A stretch of 64,000 nt of DNA from NCBI RefSeq assembly GCF_012273895.1, contig NC_052117.1, positions 1,302,001 to 1,366,000 on the forward strand, given 5' to 3'. The translations under genes were made by a program, and so were the position numbers. Position 1 is the stretch's first letter. Each line of letters opens with the position of its first letter. This DNA comes from Zerene cesonia. Taxonomy: Eukaryota > Arthropoda > Insecta > Lepidoptera > Pieridae. Under the pieces are notes generated by a model. It made no database searches and was not told the origin of the DNA. It saw only the letters and a list, made by a program, of their open reading frames with translations. Of the stretch, positions 48,301 to 60,300 are shown one piece after another.

Positions 48301-51300
48301 NNNNNNNNNNNNNNNNNNNNNNNNNNNNNNNNNNNNNNNNNNNNNNNNNNNNNNNNNNNNNNNNNNNNNNNNNNNNNNNNNNNNNNNNNNNNNNNNNNNN
48401 NNNNNNNNNNNNNNNNNNNNNNNNNNNNNNNNNNNNNNNNNNNNNNNNNNNNNNNNNNNNNNNNNNNNNNNNNNNNNNNNNNNNNNNNNNNNNNNNNNNN
48501 NNNNNNNNNNNNNNNNNNNNNNNNNNNNNNNNNNNNNNNNNNNNNNNNNNNNNNNNNNNNNNNNNNNNNNNNNNNNNNNNNNNNNNNNNNNNNNNNNNNN
48601 NNNNNNNNNNNNNNNNNNNNNNNNNNNNNNNNNNNNNNNNNNNNNNNNNNNNNNNNNNNNNNNNNNNNNNNNNNNNNNNNNNNNNNNNNNNNNNNNNNNN
48701 NNNNNNNNNNNNNNNNNNNNNNNNNNNNNNNNNNNNNNNNNNNNNNNNNNNNNNNNNNNNNNNNNNNNNNNNNNNNNNNNNNNNNNNNNNNNNNNNNNNN
48801 NNNNNNNNNNNNNNNNNNNNNNNNNNNNNNNNNNNNNNNNNNNNNNNNNNNNNNNNNNNNNNNNNNNNNNNNNNNNNNNNNNNNNNNNNNNNNNNNNNNN
48901 NNNNNNNNNNNNNNNNNNNNNNNNNNNNNNNNNNNNNNNNNNNNNNNNNNNNNNNNNNNNNNNNNNNNNNNNNNNNNNNNNNNNNNNNNNNNNNNNNNNN
49001 NNNNNNNNNNNNNNNNNNNNNNNNNNNNNNNNNNNNNNNNNNNNNNGGAGAAAAACGGGTGTGAGTTACATACATACATACATACAAACATACAAGTGAA
49101 GCTAATAAAAGCGTGTTAAAAAGGCTCCTGTTTGCTATACAAACTCGTATACCATTCATTCAACTTTTAAAAGGTACGTTGGATGACGATGTAAACACAT
49201 TATTTATGCCTTTTCCATGTCACGTTTCACGTCATGTAAGCTTATTTAATTGTATTACTTGTTTGCTAAATATATGCTAAGTTTGTGTATAATTAGCACG
49301 ATTTATTGTCTCTGATGTAAGATATTCATATATCAGAGTCAGAGACATAAATCAGTCAGATCAGGTCAGCTGAATTACCACTCAACTGCTGGCAAAATAA
49401 AAAAGGAATTCCCGTATCACCTTCTGGGATACGTAGAATCTATTTACGGATAAGTAGTTAGTTATGTTCTGCCGAGAATTTTTTTTATTCATCATCACCT
49501 GGATCGAACCCAGGGCTCGGTTCTCTGCTCATGCGTAAACCAGAACAGCAAGATGGAGGTGATCCATTGACGCAACGATAGTCCACATTCTATATATATA
49601 AAAGAAAGTCGTGTTAGTTACACTATTTATAACTCAAGAACGGCTAAACCGATTATGTTGAAATTTGGTACAGAGATAGTTTTAGACCCGAGAAAGGACA
49701 TAGGATAGTTTTTATCCCGGAAATTTAACGGGAACGGGAACTTTGTCGGTAACGCCCCGAGTCTATCTTACCCGTGACTACGCGAGCAAAGCCGCGGGCG
49801 GAATGCTAGTTTGTAATATACTAGCCATAATAGGGTTATAGTTATGGGTCTGATGCGATTTTCTCTTTGAATTATTTTTCTTTACCATGGATAATTCATT
49901 CCAAATAGTACTCTATGACTGGAGAGATAAAGTCTATTGTTTATTTTCAGTGCCTCGTCCACATTCTGTCATGTCATAAATGGGATATAACAACGATTGA
50001 AGGGGTCGGCAACCGTAAGGATGGTTACCACAAGTTACAGACCAGATTAGCAGCTTTCAATGGAACTCAGTGTGGTTATTGCACACCTGGAATGGTTATG
50101 AATATGTACAGGTATAATTATTTTAGTTCACTAACCATTTGTCATACTACACCCTTTTTAAAAGCATAATATTAAGAATCTTCTATGGTTTTCTCTATCA
50201 AAACTGTTTAATTTACTATAAATAGTAGAGTATTATATTGTATCAAAACTATTTTATCTACTATAAATAACAGAGTATATATATCAGCCATCAAATAAAT
50301 CCTTCTAAAATCATAAATGTGAAAGTTTGTTTGTTTGAATGTCTGTCCGTCAATCACGCTGAACTACTGAACGGATTTTGATGAAATTTAGTATACAAGC
50401 AGGGTATGAGGTGAATTGGGTGATAGGATACTTTTAAGCCGATTAAATGCTCCCTTGGGATAAGACAGGAATCTTTATATCCGGGCGGAGCCGGGACGAG
50501 CGTAATTTATAAAAGTCGGTTAACACTTTAATGTGAAAGCCAATAAACACATTGTATATTTGTGCATTAGTATTCGATTCAATGAAAAATAAAAGTTTGT
50601 GAAATTTAAGTTGTAGAGAGGCCTAAACATCGGCATTCCACGTACACATGCTTTGAATGCAAATTAAACGTAGTTCGTGACTTACCACATTTATCTTCCT
50701 GTGTAGACGATGTCAGTAGCCACGACTAGCAATACATAAGCCCATATTATAATCAAATAAGAATTAAACGAATATGCGTCTACATTAGTAAAATTTTTAG
50801 CTACACCGTCATTGAAATAAATTGCTGTTATGGTATAGTAAATAAAAGTAAATAAAAAAAAAATTGTATAAACAAGCTAATAAAAAACATAATTGAATTT
50901 AAAACTGTGTCGGTAGACATGTCCTTGCTGAGTAATATGAAATTAAGTGATATATAATTATACTATAGAGTGCGAAAAGAGCTATGCGAAACATTCAGAT
51001 ACCATAACTAAATTGATTTTAACAACTTTTACCAGCAGGAAGCTGCGTTATAATCTAGTGGCATTGGCATGATTTTTGTAACGACTTAAAAAAGGATGTT
51101 CTCATTTCGATATCATCATCATCATCATCATCAGCGCTTTTATGTTCCCACTGCTGGGACACAGGTCTCCTATGAGGGTCCAGGCCATAATCCACCACGC
51201 TGGCCAAGTGCAGGTTGGCAGATGTCACATGTCGTCGAACTTTTGATTCTCGGACATGCCGGTTTCCTCACGATGTTTTCCTTCACCGTTTTAAGCAGTG

Positions 51301-54300
51301 GTAATGTTATCTACATGTGCAGATAAATTGAAAAATCAATTTATATCCTGCACGCTCGCCCGGTCTCAAATTCAAATTCAAATTCAAATTCAAAATGATT
51401 TATTGTCGAACCCCGACTTATCAATTTTGAAGTCCGAGGTTCTCACCACTGAGCCACCACTGCTTTCAGTGCACTGTTTTTCTTTTCAATTCGATATGCA
51501 TGAGTCAAATTGTTGGAATTGCACAATTATTGAATACTAGACGCTCGTCCCGGCTTCGCTCGGATATTAAGATTCCTGTTTTATTCCAAGAGAGCATTTC
51601 ATCGTGATAAGAAGTATCCCCAATCACCCAAGTCATACTCTGTCTGTATACAAAACTTCGTTACAATCCGTTCAGTAGTATCAGCGGGATTGGTGGACAA
51701 ACATACAAACAAACTAACGTTCACATTTATGAAATTAGCGTGATAGTGTGATGTCTATTAGCTATTTGCGTTCAATTCTTTGAATTATAATTTCTTGTTA
51801 CTTACTCAGCCTTCAGAATAGCACTGATAAACTTTCCATGGAGCAAGTGGAAAGAGCATTCGGTGGAAACATGTGCAGATGTACAGGGTACAGACCAATC
51901 ATGGACGCGTTTAAAAGTTTTGCTGAAGATAGAGATCCCAGGTTGGAGCAAAGAGTCCAGGTAATATTATTTATATAGACACAGTGGTGTGATTTTTTGT
52001 TTTCTTCTCTGATCTTTATTCTCCCCTATTCTGAGATTAATACTCAATACATTAACTACTTATTCACACACCCTTGGGTATAAACTTCTGAAACTCATCT
52101 GTATTCATTTGCACAAAATATCCGACTATTATTTTCAGTGTATTTACATTAATTGCTTTCAGGATCTGGAGGACCTTCACGAAATAAAATGCAGAAGAAA
52201 TTGCGAAAGGAAGTGCTCTGAGGGAGACGATTGGTGCATCATAGAAGAAACAAATGACAGTCTTATGAGCCTTGGTGGAGTAAATCGATGGTACAAAGCG
52301 TATACTGTAGAAGATGTTTTTAAGGTGAGCTTTAATTTATATCATTACGTACTAGCTGCGCCCCGCGGTTTCAACCGCGTAAGTCCGTATCCCGTAGGAA
52401 TATCGGGGTAAAAAGTTGCCTATATGTTATTCCAGTTGTCCAGCTGTCTACGCATCAAATTTCATTGCAATCGGTTCAGTAGTTTTTGCGTGAAAGAGCT
52501 ACAAACACACACACACATCCTTACAAAATTTTGCATTTATCATATTAGTGGTATAGTAGGATAGTAGGATTTTTTATCATCATAAAACGCTCCGTTGCGA
52601 CGTGAAAGGACACACAAACAGACAAACACATATTGATCTATTCACATTTATATTCTGGCTAAGATTTGTTTATTATTTTTCCCATCGAAGTAAAAAGTGT
52701 ATAAAGTAATTATACCATGTTAAAACTGTTTTTGTTAGTGAATCTGTTTGTTTCCAGGTGTTAAGTAAAGAAGGCACTGATAGCTATGTCCTCGCCGCAG
52801 GGAACACAGGCAAAGGTATATTATAATTTGAGTATTTCAACTGACATCAAGAGGAACTAGATTATCAATTTGACTCTTTTAAACCTGTTTGTCACCTCTT
52901 ACTTTTGTTGTTTGAACCGATTTTTATAATTCTCTTTTTATTTGAAAGCTGGTTCCTCCCATGTGGTGGGACCACGTTTAAATATGTAGTTTTGACAATT
53001 TGTATTAATTTTTTTTGTATTTGAAAAAAAAAAAATCTGTTTATTACAGTATTATGTTATTTGTGCTATTACTAAATATCATGAAGAAACAAATGGAAGT
53101 GTTGAATGATTAAAAAAATAATCAGAAACAATAATAATTAATTCTCTCTCTACTAGCAAAAAACTAGTAAAAGATTATAACTATAAAATACAAGAAATAT
53201 AAAATTGGAAATAGACACCTACTCGTACTTACAGCAATAGGCTGCTTAAGAAAATGCCTGCTGTGCTTTTTTTTATTTGACTATTTTTTCTATTTATAAT
53301 GGTTTTTCCCTCTTAATTTGGGGCACAAGAAAAAGATTTGATAACATTGACATATCCGAATGTTATTAAATATTTCTGTTGAATAAGAGTTCAAAATAAG
53401 AGATGATTATTTTATAATTGCCATATCATATAACTCTTTTTCAGGTGTCTATCCAAACACACCAGATCCGCGGGTATACATAGATATATCGTCTATAGAG
53501 ACACTAAGAGACACATTCACAGATGGCAACTTAGTGCTAGGTGCTGGTATGACGCTCACTGATGTCATGACAACTTTCCTCGCTCGCGCTAAAGCGAATG
53601 AGGAATATTCTTACTTGAAACTGTTCTGGGATCATTTGGAGTTAGTTGCCCATGTTCCTGTTAGAAATGTGAGTGAATTATATGATATTATTTATTGTCT
53701 AATTTAGCTGCCTAATTGGTATACTCCTATAGTGATGCTTATAGTGATACATGATACAAAGATATATAAATATAAATGGAATAATAACAGAGATAAATTT
53801 TATTGAAATAGTTATTGATGTGAAGGATTATTGTCAGATTTTTTTTTAAACAATATGTGTAAAATAATATCCTACTATTTTACATTTTGCTCACTTTCAA
53901 TATAAATTTTAGCGTAATAAAAAATAAATAAAAATTAGTTGTTAACTTCTATCGCAATGTGGATGTTAATTGTACAAATTTTTATTGAATTGAGATTTGA
54001 AATAAATGAATTTACTGCCTTGGCACTTTACCTTATATTAACGTTATAATTGTTTTACCGTCCCATACCTTCGTGGGAGTGATTTGATACTCTAAAAATA
54101 TTAAAGGTTTACGAAAACGAAATCGTAAAGTATTACAATTTGGGTTTGCTACTAAGTAAAGCTTGATGGATATTAACGAGTGTGTGTTACAGATTGGTAC
54201 GATTGGAGGAAACTTGGTACTTAAGAACAAGCATCACGACTTCCCATCCGATGTTTTTCTACTTTTGGAAACTGTACAGGGCTGTGTAACTACTAGTAAG

Positions 54301-57300
54301 TTTGTGTTGTGAAATATTTAAAATATAGGATTATTTCAGTTTAAAAATCGATTGGGTTACAGATTATCGGAAAAAATTGTCTGAAGTTCATAAATTTTTG
54401 TTTTATTAGATGATCTATGAATATTAGCAAGTTATATTTGATGCGTTTTTCAGTTGACAATAACAAAAAAGAAGTAGTTACAAAAGCGAATGACTTTATC
54501 AAAATGGATTTAAGCAATAAGCTTGTGAAGAACGTGAAACTACCCCCGCTGTCTTCGAAAAATTTGATACGAACATATAAGGTAAATTGCTATTTATTTT
54601 TTGTTTGATATACAAAAACTAATATTTTTTTATATAAAGCTACTTAAAAGTAATTCATGTTGACCAATCTCATAATAATAACAAGGCATTCTATAATATA
54701 AATTATAGAATATTTGAAAATATTATTTTGTCTTTTATCAGAAAGCGTTGGGTTATTACAATAACATTACACTCCATTGATTTCTGATAGCTGGTATGTG
54801 AACCACTGCTGCAAACTGCATGCTCCCATTGTATTGTAGGCTTATATACCTAGTAGTACCAATTATTGAATTTAACGCATACTTAATAGTTTTTCAAAAA
54901 TTCATTGTTACTTACAAATTGAAACATTTCTGTATCAATCAACCTGTATTCAAAAAAAAAAATGTTTTTAGATCATGCCTCGAGCGCAAAACGCACACGC
55001 AATAGTGAACGCTGGATTTCTATTCCATGTAGACAACAAGAATCTAATAGAATCGTCTAATATCGTCTTTGGGAATATAAGTCCGGATTTCATTCACGCA
55101 ATTGAAACGGAGAAAGTGATACGTGGAAAAAATTTATTCAACGATGATACCTTGAGTAAAGCGCTTGAGAAATTGCAGCAAGAGCTGGTACCGGTGGACA
55201 GTCCGCCTGAACCTTCCCCGTATTGTCGTAAATCAATCGCGTTGGGGTTATTTTACAAGGTAGGTATTTATCATATAGATAACGTCGTTTCTTTGTTTCT
55301 TACTCTTAACTTTTGTTTCTTACCGGCTCTTCTCTGTAGAAACTGCTTTCCGGAATGGGGAATATTATTTATTGTTATATTAATGTTACGTCGAAAATTA
55401 GTTCTAGAAGTTATATCGAGCTTGAAAGAAAGACGGCGACGGCTAGACCTAGGTCAAATAATAAAAGCTATAAATAAGAGTTACTTATGCCTAATATAAA
55501 GTAAGAACGATCCCAGGCTATGACAGTTGGGTCGCGACGGCTGTGGTAGAGTCTCTGGACATTCTGGCTGTCGCCTATATATATAATATAATACATAAAA
55601 TGATATACAAGCGAGCACACTTGAATAAAATAATTCAGTTTCTGAGGCAGAATGCTTAATCGGTGTGTAATGGTGTTCAATCTCCAAATGTATAAATGAC
55701 ATTTTGTTTATCAATAAATGTAACATCAAACGCTTTCAAAAGAATACAATTTTATTGAATAAATATTTGAGTTATGCTTAAAGAGAAATAAAGATTCCCA
55801 ATTCGATGAATTAATTCATTTTCAACGCCGATTTTTTTATACAATCGTATACATGTGACCCGCAAAAGAATGATAAAACTCTATTTTCACAGGCAGTCTT
55901 ATCGCTCAGCCCATCCGTAAACCCACGGTACAAGTCAGGAGGTGAAGTGTTGTCTCGTCCGCTGGCTACAGGCACTCAAAACTATGACACTGACAAATCA
56001 CTATGGCCTCTAAATCAACCCGTGAGCAAATTGGAAGGTTTGGCACAGGTATGTTTCTAATATGACATTTAATATATATGGAATATATTGAAGGCACGGA
56101 ATTCCTTTCCAAATATTAGTCCCAAAGTCGATTAAATTCTTAAGCCCAGATTAGAAGGAGTTTCTTTCCTTTTTCTGTTTTAATCGTGCATAAATTCAGT
56201 CTATTTTTACATAAGTTTCAATACCCAAAATTATATTTGAATGTACTTTTCAATTAGAAAAACACATAAAGCTGAAATATTTCCTGATAGATTCCACACT
56301 TCAATTGCTTAGAAAAACATTTGGTTAGATCTTCACTTATTTCCCAAAGACATAGCTATAATAAAATATCGTCCTTTCAGTGTTCAGGAGAAGCCAAGTA
56401 CTGTGGTGACAGACATGAAACCCCGCGGGAAGTGCATGTTGCGTTTGTACTGTCTACCATTTGCTTGGGAGACATCGTGTCCTTTGATCCGTCGGAAGCC
56501 TTGGTAAGATTGTATTGAAATGATCCTTAGGAACATTGACGAAGCTTTACTAAAATAGTAGTTGCGACTGTATTATAGTTATTTTTTAAGTCTTGAGTAC
56601 TTTGTTAGAGTCTTTAGTAGGTGTTGATTCGTGATTGATCGTTATGCTTGAATAAAACTGAAAACCTAAGGTGCAATGGAGCACTTCTTTCTGGTTATTT
56701 TTCCTTATGTCCGCATTTCCGTGGACTATCTACTATCCTTCATTAGTTTCGTGAACTGGTGACTTAAGTATTGAAAAGATAAAGTATAATAGTAACGTAC
56801 TTGGTTCTTTGCATCTTACAAAGCAAAAAGGGTAACATAATTGTTACCCTTTTTGCTAGTCTAGTTTCTGATTTAGAGGATTGTGTTACTCTGTTTAGCT
56901 TTAGGATAAGAAGGGCTCTTCCGGGTATACAAAATAAATGCTAATTTATAATGATATCTAGACAATATCATAATCTTTCAGAAAACTCCCGGAGTTGTGG
57001 CATTTTACACCGCTAAAGACATTCCGGGAAGAAATTCCTTCACTCCCAATGAAGTTCCATTGCAAACAGAAGACGAAGAAATTTTGCCACTGAAAAAAGT
57101 GCTTTATTACGGACAGCCTATAGCTCTAATTGCCGCAACAAACCATAAATTAGCAATCCGAGCTGCTGGTCTTGTAAAAGTGAAGTATAATGAATCGAAA
57201 CAAAAACCAGTTTTGAGTATTCAAGATGCCTTGAAATCCCCGGATAAAGATAAGAGGGTAAGTTTTATTCTTAAATATAAAACCTGTGCTTGTGTTTATC

Positions 57301-60300
57301 TGAAACTAGCATTCCGCCCGCGGCTTTGCTCGCGTAGTCACGGGTAAGATAGACTCGGGGCGTTACCGACGAAGTTCCCGTTCCCGTTAGATTTCTGGGA
57401 TAAAAACTATCCTATGTCCTTTCTCGGGTCTAAAACTATCTCTGTACCAAATTTCAACCGGTTTAGCCATTCTTGAGTTATAAATAGTGTAACTAACACG
57501 ACTTTCTTTTATACATTTGTATATAGATAACCTATGGATATGATTATTTCTTTAAATAAACAACGAACACAGTTAATTTATTTCATGAAAACAGTACAAC
57601 ATAATACATCTGACAAGAATAAGAAAGATATAGTTACAATGAACGAGAAATTAAATGATAAAATATAAAAAACACATTTTAAAAGTTAATAATATCGAGA
57701 ATGTAAAGTCAATCGCTAAAATATATCAAACATTTCAGATACGTCAAGAAAACGACATCGCAGCGACAGACAAAGGCACAGACGTAGCGCACATCATAAA
57801 GGGCTCATACTACGTCCCAGACCAGTATCACTTCACCATGGAGACGCAGACCTGTACGGTGATCAACACGCGCCGCGGGCTCGTTGTACGGTCGGCGACG
57901 CAATGGATGGATTTGGTACAAGCTGCTGTTGCTAAATCTTTGAATTTGCCGTTAAATAGGTCTGTATTTATTTCTTTTGAATGGTGATTATTAATTATTT
58001 TCAAATTCAAATTATTATTATTATTAAACATCTACTTATACCGCGTTTAAGTAATTAACAAAAAAGCATTTAGCACTAACAATATTAGCAAAGGATTTCT
58101 TTTTTTCTAATTTCCAGCGTAACAGTAGAAGTGAATCGAATCGGCGGCGCGTACGGCGCCAAAGCAGGTCGCTCGTCGCTCGTCGCGTGCGCGTGCGCGC
58201 TCGTCGCGCACAAGCTGAACAGGGACGCCACTATCGTGCTCCCGCTCACACACAACATGGCGGCGATTGGGAAACGGCAGCCGTGCTATGCGGAGTATGA
58301 GGTGGGTAGCTATATATCTGGATATATAATACATTATTTAAGTATGCTCTCTGTAAGAAATTTCACACAAAAACACATCGCCTTTTTACATATCTATGTT
58401 CATTCTAGCTGACCCGGCAAACGCTGTTCTGCCTTATTCTTTTCATTTAGGGATATGAAAAAAAAACGTTGGCCGATTCTCAGACCTACCATGTTATAAC
58501 TTGCACACAATATTTCATGAGAATCGGTCCAGCCGTTTCGGAGGAGTATGGTAACTAACATTGTGACACGAGAATTTTATACATACGAGTATAGAGATAG
58601 AGATTATAAAGCTGAAGAGTGTGTTGGTTTGTTTGTTTGGTTGAACGCGCAAATCGAATTGACTCGAACGAATCGACTTTCAACGCTTTCATTGAATAGA
58701 TATTTTCACAGAATAATTTGTTTTGTTGCTTTCATATAAAGAATCTTTTCAACTCCGATACAATATTTCTTTTATCTTCTTAATATATAAAATTCCAGTG
58801 TAATGATGTATGTTCCCAATGAACTCTTCACCAACTCAACCGATTTTACGAAATTTGGCATTTTATGGTGTAATTTGGTCCAACTTAAGATATAGGATAG
58901 TTTTTATTTCGATTGATTAACACAAAAATTTATAATCTTAATATTTTTAATTATTACTCAGCCATAGCAACGCGTGGCCGGTTATGCTAGTTAAATAAAA
59001 GTATTAAATCTTACAACGTTCTAATAAACAACCTTTCAGATAGCAATCAACGCCGAGGGTGTCATCCAACACTTGAACCTCTCCTGCTACTCAGACAATG
59101 GGTGTTCCTTCAACGAAACCTCAGCTAGTGATCTTCCCAATGCTTTGTCCAATTTATATGATACTGCGCGATGGAACATTAAGACTTACAGTGTGCTTAC
59201 TGATAAGGCCAGTAACACTTGGGCGAGGGCGCCAAGTGAGTTGTTATTTATTTATTTATAACTAGCTTTTCGTCCGCGGCTTCGCACGTGCTAAATTCGG
59301 AGTAGTTTAATGGGTGTTATTATAAACATAAAAATTTCTCTTGAATCACTTTATGGATAAAATAAAACTGTATTAAACCTTTTGCGTTATTTTTAAGAAA
59401 GTATACACACAGACGGCGGAATGAGATTTTGTTTTATACAATGTAGTTGTTAAACAGATGATTGAAGGAGATGGGATTAAAATAAGTGAGAAAGAACAGA
59501 TTGAGAGGCTTGTCAATTTAGTAGTTGGCTTTATCAACCGACGTCCCAACAACAAAAGAGGTTTTCAATATTATGATATTGAATATACAACTTTATAGTT
59601 TCGGAATCTAACTTTGTGATATCTAATGGTTACATATTATGAAATGTAATATAATAATAAAATAAAAAACATATTTATTGTCATAATATTAAGTACATAT
59701 CTTATACGACCCGCTGACTACCGAACTAGTTGGGAACTGTGTTTAGGTTGACTGAATATAAATAGGTATGAATTTAGCTCTTAGGTTTAATAAGCTTTCA
59801 ACAAAAATGATTGTTATTCCACTATTCATTTCTTTGATTTGCGTTTTCCAGCTACAACTGAAGGAACAGCGGTATCGGAGCACTTGATGGAGCGCATCGC
59901 TTATACCATGAAAAAGGATTCATTGGACATCAAATTACTTCACATATCATCAACGAACAGTACAATCAAGGACATGATAGATAAATTCAAAATGGACACC
60001 AATTACAACGAGCGCCGAGCGAAAATCGCTAAGTTCAATTCTAAAAACGCTTGGATGAAGAAATCATTGAGGGTTTCTTTAATGGCGTATCCAATATTTT
60101 ATTACGGGAATTTTCCAGTGACGATATCCGTGTATCACGTGGATGGCACGGTACTGATCTCGCATGGCGGTATAGAGATGGGCCAGGGTATAAACACGAA
60201 GGTCGCCCAAGTATGCGCGTATAGCCTGAAGGTGCCTTTAGATATAGTCAAGGTTAAGGGTGCTGATAGCTTCGTGTCGCCCAACACGATGGCGAGTAGC

